Source of the DNA: SAR202 cluster bacterium
Lineage (GTDB): Bacteria > Chloroflexota > Dehalococcoidia > SAR202 > CAJWER01
Length of the DNA: 15,791 nt
Reading direction: 5' to 3'
Assembly: GCA_030740335.1 (NCBI GenBank)
Contig: JASLXL010000047.1
Coordinates: forward strand, 1 to 15,791
Part shown: positions 8,204 through 14,051 of the stretch, in pieces
Position numbering within the stretch: the stretch's first letter is position 1
Layout of the letters: every line of letters begins with the position of its first letter
The notes under the pieces: generated by a model
What the model was told of the DNA's origin: nothing
The model's input: only the letters and a program-made list of their open reading frames with translations
Databases searched by the model: none
Translations under genes and position numbers: made by a program

Positions 8204-9955
8204 ATGACCGCCAAAGACATAGACCCCATCACCTTCGAGGTCGTCCGCAACGGGCTCGACCTGCTAGTGGACGAGATGGCCCTCACGGTGATGCGGACCG
8301 CGCACTCCGGCATCGTCAAAGACGCCATGGACTACTCCACAGCTTTCTGCGACCTGCAAGGCCGCGTCGTCGCTCAGGGACTCACGATCCTGATGCACCT
8401 GGGCTCGTTCCCCGACGCCGTTGCCTCCGTCCTGAGCAAATACGAGGGCCGGATAACGCCCGGCGACATCTTCATCCTCAACGACCCCTACAGCTCCGGG
8501 GGCATCCACCTGCCTGACATCTACGTCATCAAACCCATATTCATCGACGACGACCTGGAGGGCTTCGCCGGTGTGGTCGCGCACCACACCGACGTCGGCG
8601 GTATCGTCCCTGGCTCCAACTCTACCGACTCGACGGAGATATACCAGGAAGGCCTGCGCATCCCGACGCTCAAACTGTACGAGGCCGGGACACCCAACGA
8701 AACATTGTTTGCGGTAATCCAGAAGAACGTGCGGCTCCCTCTCCTGGTGATGGGAGACCTTAGGGCGCAGGTCGCAGCAGTCCACACGGGCGAGCGGCAG
8801 TTCCTATCCCTAGCTGGCAAATATGGTGCGGCAGCCCTCCGCCGGTACATGGATGCTCTGCTGGACTACACCGAGAACCTGGCTCGCAAGGAGATCGCCG
8901 ACCTGCCCAACGGCACTTTCGAGGCCACAGGCTACATCGACGCCGACAATATCGACGCCGGGCCGGTTGTGATTCAGGTATCGATGACAATCAGCGGGGA
9001 GAAGGTGACAGTCGACCTCACGGGGTCATCGCCCCAGGTCAAGGCCGGCATCAACTCCCCCCTGCCCTTCACGAAAGCTGCTGTCTACGGTGCGATCCGC
9101 CTCGTCATGGACCCTGGAATCCCCAACTCCGCTGGTTACACACGCCTCATAGAGGTGAATGCACCCGAGGCTAGCGTGGTGCACCCCAGACTGCCCGCGC
9201 CGTGCGGGGCCCGCGGCATCACCGGCTTCCGTGTCATGGACACTGTGATGGCGGCGCTGGCCCAGGCGGTCCCGGAACGGACACCGGCGGATGGCGATGG
9301 CGGAAACACAATCGTCAGCATCGGCGGCTACGACGACGATCTGAACGCCTTCGCCTTCGTGGACCTGTTCGCAGGCGCACGAGGCGGCCGCCCCTTGGGA
9401 GACGGACCCGAGGGAGTGGCCCATCCGGCGGCCAACATCTCCAACACGCCGGTCGAGATCGCCGAGGTCGAGCTGCCGGTCCGAATCGAGGAATACGGCA
9501 TCCTGCAGGACACGGGGGGCGCAGGCAAGTACCGAGGCGCATTAGCCCAGGTCAGGCGCGTACGAAGCCTTGCCGGTGAGGCGACGCTGCAGCTCCGTTC
9601 CGACAAGCGCCGCTTTCCACCATATGGCCTCCAGGGCGGCGAACCGGGACAAGGCTCGTGGAACATACTCAACCCGGGGGAGTCCGAAACCGTTCTCACC
9701 ACCCTGGGAACAGCCACGATGATGCGAGACGACGTGATCCTGCATACTACGGCCAGCGGCGGTGGCTGGGGCGATCCTCTGGACCGCGACCCAGCGCTAG
9801 TGTTGTCGGATGTCCACGAGGAAAAGGTCAGCCCGACCCACGCCCGAGAAGCATACGGGATTGTGCTCTACGACGAGGCCACGAGAATCGACACGACCGC
9901 CACTGAGCAACTACGGCTGTCAATGCGGTCCAAGAGAGGTGATGGAACCCGGTAA
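8204..9955 (+). CDS. hyuB: Hydantoinase B family protein, HyuB subunit, copy 2
   Basis: A 583-residue HyuB paralogue of the gene at 4382-6112; by hand count 45 of the first 60 residues are identical. It keeps the same blocks: DIDPITFEV (5-13), AMDYSTAFCD (41-50), NDPYSSGGIHLPDI (93-106), AHHTDVGG (126-133), AGINSPLPFTKAA (281-293), GARGITGFR, SDKRRFPPYGLQGG and GGGWGDPLDRDP. Compared with copy 1, the metal-site block has His-His rather than His-Gln, and several loop residues around NDPY differ, so substrate range may differ. Ribosome site AAGGA (8193-8197) lies 6 bp before the ATG. No hyuA accompanies it within the window, so it may share the upstream HyuA or be part of an alternative complex. 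It stands behind its own 477 bp intergenic region and is probably transcribed separately. Confidence 0.95.
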   Translation: MTAKDIDPITFEVVRNGLDLLVDEMALTVMRTAHSGIVKDAMDYSTAFCDLQGRVVAQGLTILMHLGSFPDAVASVLSKYEGRITPGDIFILNDPYSSGGIHLPDIYVIKPIFIDDDLEGFAGVVAHHTDVGGIVPGSNSTDSTEIYQEGLRIPTLKLYEAGTPNETLFAVIQKNVRLPLLVMGDLRAQVAAVHTGERQFLSLAGKYGAAALRRYMDALLDYTENLARKEIADLPNGTFEATGYIDADNIDAGPVVIQVSMTISGEKVTVDLTGSSPQVKAGINSPLPFTKAAVYGAIRLVMDPGIPNSAGYTRLIEVNAPEASVVHPRLPAPCGARGITGFRVMDTVMAALAQAVPERTPADGDGGNTIVSIGGYDDDLNAFAFVDLFAGARGGRPLGDGPEGVAHPAANISNTPVEIAEVELPVRIEEYGILQDTGGAGKYRGALAQVRRVRSLAGEATLQLRSDKRRFPPYGLQGGEPGQGSWNILNPGESETVLTTLGTATMMRDDVILHTTASGGGWGDPLDRDPALVLSDVHEEKVSPTHAREAYGIVLYDEATRIDTTATEQLRLSMRSKRGDGTR

Positions 9956-9967
9956 TCCAACAGGACA

Positions 9968-10082
9968 TTTCATTCTGAGCCGATGGCGAAGAATCTGGGG
10001 TGGCGGGGCGGACTCGCAACATCGGCGTTCAAGCACCCAACCTCACCCCAAATACTTCGTCGCAGCACTCCTCAGCATGACA
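9968..10082. repeat. Palindromic element with imperfect terminal inverted repeats
   Basis: The left end TTTCATTCTGAG (9968-9979) matches the reverse complement of the right end CTCAGCATGACA (10071-10082) at 10 of 12 positions. Further in, GCGAAGAATCTGGGGTGG (9986-10003) faces CTCACCCCAAATACTTCGTCGC on the right, sharing TGGGGTG. The whole is about 115 bp with no coding capacity and resembles a miniature inverted-repeat element or a large palindromic intergenic repeat. It begins 13 bp after the second hyuB stop. Relatives lie at 7821-7859 and 15520-15598. Confidence 0.65.
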
Positions 10083-10118
10083 CGGCACGCAGGCCGCCCG
10101 TGAACTGTGCAAGAAGGG

Positions 10119-10221
10119 GTGTGCAGAGGGGCGCAGCACCGTCGCCAGTCCTGAGTCTGCGGAAGGGCCGGGTGTATGAGAACGTCCCTCACACACACAT
10201 GTATATATTTCTTTTTTCTTC
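10119..10221 (+). repeat. Double-hairpin element with pyrimidine tail, copy B
   Basis: It begins GGTGTGCAGAGGGGCGCAGC, the best match to the shared 5' end. Hairpin 1 is widened: GCAGA (10123-10127) pairs with TCTGC (10156-10160), and the loop includes part of a CCTGAG...GAAGGGCC repeat (10150-10169), so another repeat may have inserted here. Hairpin 2 pairs GTGTATGAG (10172-10180) with CTCACACAC (10188-10196) with one A-C mismatch. The tail is ATATATTTCTTTTTTCTTCC. It ends 84 bp before the next gene. Confidence 0.7.
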
Positions 10222-10305
10222 CGAGAAGAAACGCAATCTACCTAATCAAATATCGATCTCTCCACAGTTCCCTTACACAACGACAGTTCCTAAAAGGAGA
10301 TCACA

Positions 10306-12072
10306 ATGGCTAACGAGACCACCGACCGGCTCAGAGACCGATGGCTCAGCGCCAAGCCCAGCTATATTGCCGACCTCAGTGGCGCGGGCCCTGAGGGCGC
10401 CATCATGGAAGAGCCGGCCCGGGGCAAATGGCGCGCGCTCGAATACGAGACCGATGGCCTATCCGGCGTGATGCTAATTGCAGGACCGGAAACCGTTGCA
10501 CCGGAGATCGAGCTAGGCCTCGATGCGGATGGTTGGCACGCCGTCTCGATAGGCGTCTTCGATGACAGCAGAACTCCCCTCAGGTTCCTGGCAAGGTTGA
10601 GCGGTGACGAGACATTCGAGGTGCTCGCGCTTGCAGATATGGAGGGTCGCGACAACCGGCTCACGGAGCTGTATTGGAAGACGGCGGACCTCACCGGTCA
10701 GCAGCTCGTGCTATCCCAGGAGGCATGGCAGGTCGCGCCCGGGGACGGCCCCGGCGCCATCGCCGCCTCCGAGGCGCGTATCGCTTACATAAAACTGGTG
10801 CCGCTATCCGCGACTGAGGTCGCCGAACTGAAGGCCGACCGCGAACGCAAAGACACGCGCCTGGTCTTCGCCCATAACGACGCCCACACCGTACACTTTG
10901 CCAGCCGGCCAACTACTGCGGAGGAAATACGGCGGCACGTTGAGCCATATCGCGACTCTGATATTTCACGACTGTACTGGGAGGCTGGCATCGGTGACCT
11001 GGTCTTCTACAACAGCGACATAGGCACGATGCCTACGGCTGACGGACTCGACGACTTCTACCGTCAAGGAGACCGTATCCTGGCCGAGAGCTGGCGGGCG
11101 TTCCGCGACAAGGGCATTGACCCTTTCGAGATCGCCCTAGACCACACCCATGAAATTGGTCTGGAATTTCACGCCAGCTACCGGCCGGCCGGATTTCGGT
11201 TCCCCCCGCCCCATGAGCAGTTCAACCGCGGGGCGACCTTCTACCTGGACCACCCGGAGCTGCGCGGCAGGGACAGGAACGGCAACGCAACACCAAGGAT
11301 CGCGTACAGCTACCCCGAGACCCGCCGTTTCGTCGTCTCTCTGCTCAAAGAGATGGCAGGTTATGCCGTCGATGGCATAAGCGTTCTATACAACCGCCGC
11401 CCCCCGCTGGTAGAGTATGAGGCCCCGCTGGTGGAGGGCTTTACAAAGGACCACGGACAGGACCCTCGCAAGCTCGACGGCAACGATCCGCGGTGGCTTT
11501 CATACCGGTGCGGCGCACTGACGCAATTCCATCGCGAGTTGCGCGCCGCCGTCGACGAGGCCGCCAAGGAGCGTGGACTGGACCACCGCCTCGAGATAAC
11601 TGCGGTGGTTATGTCTTCCGAAAAGGAGAACCTGGTCAACGGGATGGACCTGCGAGCCTGGATCTCAGAGGACCTGGTGGACACGATCGTGCCATACACA
11701 TCCGTGCTCAAGCTCGACAGTGTGGCCGACTCGTGGACAAACATCTCAGACCTCGATTTCTTCATCGAAATCACCCGCGGAACAGCATGCAAGCTGGCCC
11801 CCAACATGATGCCGCGCGAGATCAGCGCTGAGGACTACCGCACAAGGGCGTCGGCCATATACGGCGCAGGCGCCGAAAACATATTCCTGTGGGACACCGA
11901 CTCACAGCAGCCTCGTCTGGCAACCCCAGGCCCCTGGGACGTGGCAAAGCGCCTGGGCCACCGCAACGAGATTGAGTCTTGGATCAAGGCCGGTCAGCCG
12001 AACCTGGCAGCGCCCACACGTTCAGTGACCAAGCTAGGAGACTGGGACCTAGAATACTCGACGCCGGGATAA
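10306..12072 (+). CDS. Protein with probable glycosidase-like TIM barrel and N-terminal beta domain, function unknown
   Basis: A 588-residue soluble protein with no signal peptide or membrane segment. Residues about 30-170 are rich in short hydrophobic strands (for example SGVMLIAGPE, WHAVSIGVFD, LRFLARLSG) and look like a beta-sandwich. From about 185 to 560 the pattern suggests an (alpha/beta) barrel: RLVFAHNDAH (185-194), DLVFYNSD (231-238), EIALDHTHEIGLEFHASYRP (275-294), VDGISVLYNRRPPLVEYE (355-372), LEITAVVMSSEKE (429-441), VDTIVPYTS (458-466) and ENIFLWDTDS (524-533). The HEIGLEFHASYR block and acidic residues near 370-378 recall GHL10/family-10-like glycosyl hydrolases, but I cannot assign catalytic residues with certainty. 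Ribosome site AAGGAG lies 6 bp before the ATG. A carbohydrate-related role fits the sulfatase and Gfo/Idh/MocA neighbours. Moderate certainty on fold, low on function. Confidence 0.7.
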   Translation: MANETTDRLRDRWLSAKPSYIADLSGAGPEGAIMEEPARGKWRALEYETDGLSGVMLIAGPETVAPEIELGLDADGWHAVSIGVFDDSRTPLRFLARLSGDETFEVLALADMEGRDNRLTELYWKTADLTGQQLVLSQEAWQVAPGDGPGAIAASEARIAYIKLVPLSATEVAELKADRERKDTRLVFAHNDAHTVHFASRPTTAEEIRRHVEPYRDSDISRLYWEAGIGDLVFYNSDIGTMPTADGLDDFYRQGDRILAESWRAFRDKGIDPFEIALDHTHEIGLEFHASYRPAGFRFPPPHEQFNRGATFYLDHPELRGRDRNGNATPRIAYSYPETRRFVVSLLKEMAGYAVDGISVLYNRRPPLVEYEAPLVEGFTKDHGQDPRKLDGNDPRWLSYRCGALTQFHRELRAAVDEAAKERGLDHRLEITAVVMSSEKENLVNGMDLRAWISEDLVDTIVPYTSVLKLDSVADSWTNISDLDFFIEITRGTACKLAPNMMPREISAEDYRTRASAIYGAGAENIFLWDTDSQQPRLATPGPWDVAKRLGHRNEIESWIKAGQPNLAAPTRSVTKLGDWDLEYSTPG

Positions 12073-12079
12073 GAAAGAA

Positions 12080-12095
12080 GGGTTCGGGTTTGGGG
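12080..12095 (+). repeat. Short direct repeat after a stop codon, copy 1
   Basis: GGGTTCGGGTTTGGGG starts 8 bp after the stop of the barrel protein and matches 13093-13108 at 15 of 16 positions. It is G-rich and may be the remnant of a larger repeat, or a 3'-end signal. Evidence is limited to two copies. Confidence 0.4.
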
Positions 12096-12302
12096 AACTA
12101 GAAACTTGGACCTGTCGCCCAGAGGCTAGGGGCTTGAAACCAGAACTCTACGAGCAGTCAATGGTGGAATTCGATCTTCATCACGAATTTGCCCTGTTAA
12201 TTTTGCGCAGGGAACAACCGTTTTGACAGAGTAGGATTCTAGTACAAAACCCTCAATCGGGGGAGGGCAGGATCATAGGGACATCCGGTGACATGTTGAT
12301 GT

Positions 12303-12323
12303 AGGGACGCACGGCGTGCGCCC
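12303..12323 (+). promoter_or_regulatory. Hairpin in the leader of the kinase-like gene
   Basis: GGG-A-CGCAC (12304-12312) pairs with GTGCGCCC (12316-12323), giving eight G/C-rich pairs with one bulged A and a GGC loop. It ends 28 bp before the start codon. It could be a leader structure or a repeat remnant. Further upstream, an isolated TTGACA (12223-12228) has no acceptable -10 at 16-18 bp, so no promoter is called. The rest of the 279 bp gap shows only a weak CCCTG/CAGGG hairpin (12192-12212). Confidence 0.4.
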
Positions 12324-12340
12324 GAGTATTGAAGAACGGC

Positions 12341-12346
12341 AAGGAG
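12341..12346 (+). promoter_or_regulatory. Ribosome binding site deciding the kinase-like start
   Basis: AAGGAG lies 5 bp before the ATG at 12352 and selects it over an in-frame GTG at 12316, which sits inside the leader hairpin and would add 12 residues before the conserved MRLLLTG strand. Confidence 0.8.
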
Positions 12347-12351
12347 AACGT

Positions 12352-13074
12352 ATGAGGTTACTGCTAACTGGTATAGAGTACGCGGGCAAACGCACATTGG
12401 GTATCGAAATATCCAGGTGGTGGGCTGGACAGACAGGCGAGGAGTTTCTCGAACCACCTCACCTGTCGTTCCATGACCACTTCACGCTCCCCCACGTCGT
12501 CCACGCAATGGGGCACGAGGACCACAAAGCGCAGACCGAAAAGGACCTGCTCAGCGCAAACCCCGGCCTGCAGCAGCTCATGCAGTTGTACAACTTCAGC
12601 AACAAGTTCGGCAGGGGCTACACCGACATGGCCGACCTGTTTCTAATCGACTGGTACTATTCCGACGCAGTCTACGCCCCGCTCTATTATGGCTATGGCG
12701 GACCCGGGCAGTACGCCGAACGCAGGCTGATAGCCAGGAGCTTCGACGCGGAAGCACTATCGCTGATGCCGGACATGGTGTTGGTGCTGATGAAAGCTTC
12801 TCCGGACACGATCCGAGAGCGCGTCATCAAGGGCGAGAGCCCCTTTCCTGGCCGGCATGCGGATACCTTCTTTGACCCCAAGGACACCGAAACCGTGCTG
12901 GAGGCCTTTGAAGAGCAATTTCAGCAGTCGTTGTTTCGAAAAAAATTCGTGCTGGACACGACCAACGCCTCCATCAAGGAGTCCCTAGAAGAGTTCAAAC
13001 AGCAGATCCAGGTGCACATCACACCGACGGACAGGCTGCGCGTCCTAACCCACCGGGCCCTGTCAGGAGGTTAG
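12352..13074 (+). CDS. P-loop nucleotide kinase-like protein (thymidylate-kinase-like fold)
   Basis: A 240-residue cytoplasmic protein. The N-terminus MRLLLTGIEYAGKRT is a first strand plus a Walker A loop (G7-x4-G12-K13) in the place where thymidylate kinases have GxxGxGKTT or GKST; here Arg14 replaces the Ser/Thr that usually follows the Lys, with Thr15 next. A hydrophobic strand followed by IDWYYSDAVYAPLYYG (about 99-114) recalls the DR(Y/W) region of nucleotide kinases, and MPDMVLVLMKASPDTIRERV (about 139-158) resembles the late core strand PD-x-x-x-x-L with a following helix. The segment 35-65 is His-rich (LSFHDHFTLPHVVHAMGHEDH). The exact substrate is unclear and it need not phosphorylate a nucleotide; sulfotransferase- or AAA-like P-loop proteins are alternatives. 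It probably has its own transcript or reads through from the barrel gene 279 bp upstream. Confidence 0.75.
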   Translation: MRLLLTGIEYAGKRTLGIEISRWWAGQTGEEFLEPPHLSFHDHFTLPHVVHAMGHEDHKAQTEKDLLSANPGLQQLMQLYNFSNKFGRGYTDMADLFLIDWYYSDAVYAPLYYGYGGPGQYAERRLIARSFDAEALSLMPDMVLVLMKASPDTIRERVIKGESPFPGRHADTFFDPKDTETVLEAFEEQFQQSLFRKKFVLDTTNASIKESLEEFKQQIQVHITPTDRLRVLTHRALSGG

Positions 13075-13092
13075 CTGGAAAGATAGGGCTGT

Positions 13093-13108
13093 GGGTACGG
13101 GTTTGGGG
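13093..13108 (+). repeat. Short direct repeat after a stop codon, copy 2
   Basis: GGGTACGGGTTTGGGG begins 19 bp after the stop of the kinase-like gene and matches 12080-12095 at 15 of 16 positions. The rest of the gap to 13182 shows no gene, only a weak ACTTCC/GGAAAGT hairpin (13151-13169). Confidence 0.4.
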
Positions 13109-13181
13109 GTTCCGGAAAGAGAATGGCTTGGTGAGGCGCGTAGCGGGACAACTTCCTTTGTCGGAAAGTCCTTCACCGCGA

Positions 13182-13259
13182 GGTGTATAGAAGGGCCGAG
13201 CTCCTCTGCCGGATGTGTAAGGGCATCACTTACATATACATATCCCCCCCTTTTTTCTT
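13182..13259 (+). repeat. Double-hairpin element with pyrimidine tail, copy C
   Basis: It begins GGTGTATAGAAGGGCCGAGC and continues CTCCTCTGCCGGATGTG, parallel to the other copies although the first stem is weakened. Hairpin 2 is strong: TGTAAG (13216-13221), a 7-base loop, CTTACA (13229-13234), extendable by ATG/TAT with a G-T pair. Relative to copy A, the stem pair G-C has become A-T on both arms (GTGAG/CTCAC to GTAAG/CTTAC), a compensatory change. The tail is seven C followed by TTTTTTCTT. It ends 57 bp before the DinB-like start. Confidence 0.75.
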
Positions 13260-13304
13260 AAGAAAGATGAGCAGGTGGCATGTGACCCATCCTCCACTGT
13301 CCCT

Positions 13305-13310
13305 GAGGAG
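13305..13310 (+). promoter_or_regulatory. Ribosome binding site deciding the DinB-like start
   Basis: GAGGAG lies 6 bp before a TTG at 13317. That TTG gives the family-typical N-terminus MNKAALLDSIRSRR. The longer in-frame option, a GTG at 13275, adds 14 residues of unlikely sequence and lacks a clear ribosome site. Confidence 0.7.
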
Positions 13311-13316
13311 ACATTA

Positions 13317-13787
13317 TTGAACAAGGCCGCACTACTGGACAGCATACGATCCCGTCGACAGGAGTGGGACGAGGCCCTCGCCAAGGTCGCCAAGGAGCGC
13401 ATGCTCGTACCAGGGGCATCGGGCAAGTGGTCCATAAAAGACATCATCGCCCACGTAACGTGGTGGGAGAGCCAGACCGCTGGCATGCTCCAGACCAAAG
13501 CCCTCTCCAACGTCAAGTTGTGGCAAATGCCACAGGACGTGCGGAACGACGCTGTCTATATGGAAAATCGCGACCGACCCCTCGACGAGATTCGCCAGGA
13601 GTCTGTAGCCGCGTTCCTCTGGCTGATCGCCTCGATAGAATCCCTTCAAGAAGACGACCTCACTGACCCGTCTCGGTACCGACAAATGCCCGCCGAGTGG
13701 ACTCCATGGCGTGTCGTTGTCGCCAACTCCTATGCCCACTACTACCAGCATCTCCCGGACATACGGGCATGGGCGGCCGGAAGCTAA
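13317..13787 (+). CDS. DinB/DfsB (ClbS-like) four-helix-bundle protein
   Basis: A 156-residue protein read from the TTG at 13317. The N-terminus (NKAALLDSIRSRRQEWDEAL) and the block GASGKWSIKDIIAHVTWWE (33-51) are typical of the ClbS/DfsB/DinB superfamily. The three putative metal-binding histidines of this fold are present: His46 in the second helix and His141 and His145 in YAHYYQH near the C-terminus. Members of this superfamily include metal-dependent thiol-using transferases and the colibactin-resistance hydrolase ClbS, so a detoxification role is possible but not shown here. The protein is small, soluble and cytoplasmic. It sits alone between two double-hairpin elements (copies C and D), suggesting its own transcription unit. 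Confidence 0.82.
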   Translation: MNKAALLDSIRSRRQEWDEALAKVAKERMLVPGASGKWSIKDIIAHVTWWESQTAGMLQTKALSNVKLWQMPQDVRNDAVYMENRDRPLDEIRQESVAAFLWLIASIESLQEDDLTDPSRYRQMPAEWTPWRVVVANSYAHYYQHLPDIRAWAAGS

Positions 13788-13862
13788 AGGGTATGGCGTA
13801 CAGGGTACGAGCTAACAAATCAAAGACAGCCACTCAGAGCCCATCAACCCGTTTCCCGGGGA

Positions 13863-13943
13863 TGTGCAGAGAGCGGTAGCCCATTGTCAGAAGCCTGAGG
13901 GTGTCCCGCAGAGAAAACTCTACTCTTTCTTTTCTTCTTTTTC
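13863..13943 (+). repeat. Double-hairpin element with pyrimidine tail, copy D
   Basis: It begins TGTGCAGAGAGCGGTAGCCC, matching the 5' end of the others; hairpin 1 is degraded. Hairpin 2 pairs CTGAGGG (13895-13901) with CCCGCAG (13905-13911) around a TGT loop, with one A-G mismatch. The tail is CTTTCTTTTCTTCTTTTTC. It ends 108 bp before the sulfatase start. The rest of this 264 bp gap (13788-14051) shows no gene or clear promoter. Confidence 0.7.
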
Positions 13944-14051
13944 GAGGGCATGAGAAGGAGAATGACAGTCAGAGGAGACTTCAATATCCAATAGGCCCAC
14001 AGTATCAGGGCCACAGTATCGCCTAGCCCTGAAACAACAAGGAGATCACCC

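Larger units (their letters stand above)
9956..10305. other. 350 bp repeat-rich intergenic region
   Basis: This gap holds a palindromic CTGAG-type element (9968-10082) and double-hairpin copy B (10119-10221), then a short leader with a strong ribosome site AAGGAG (10294-10299). No gene and no convincing promoter hexamers were recognised. Confidence 0.7.

Noticed and set aside
8264..8785. A 173-residue open frame on the - strand inside the second hyuB
   Set aside because: Its opposite strand encodes the conserved HyuB N-terminal metal-site blocks; a similar shadow appears opposite the first hyuB, as expected from shared codon pattern.
12223..12251. Promoter from the perfect TTGACA before the kinase-like gene
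   Set aside because: At 16-18 bp spacing the downstream hexamers (CAAAAC, AAAACC, AAACCC) do not resemble a -10 box.
7998..13943. CRISPR array made of the repeated elements
   Set aside because: The copies are about 80-100 bp, diverged, kilobases apart and separated by genes rather than by uniform spacers.
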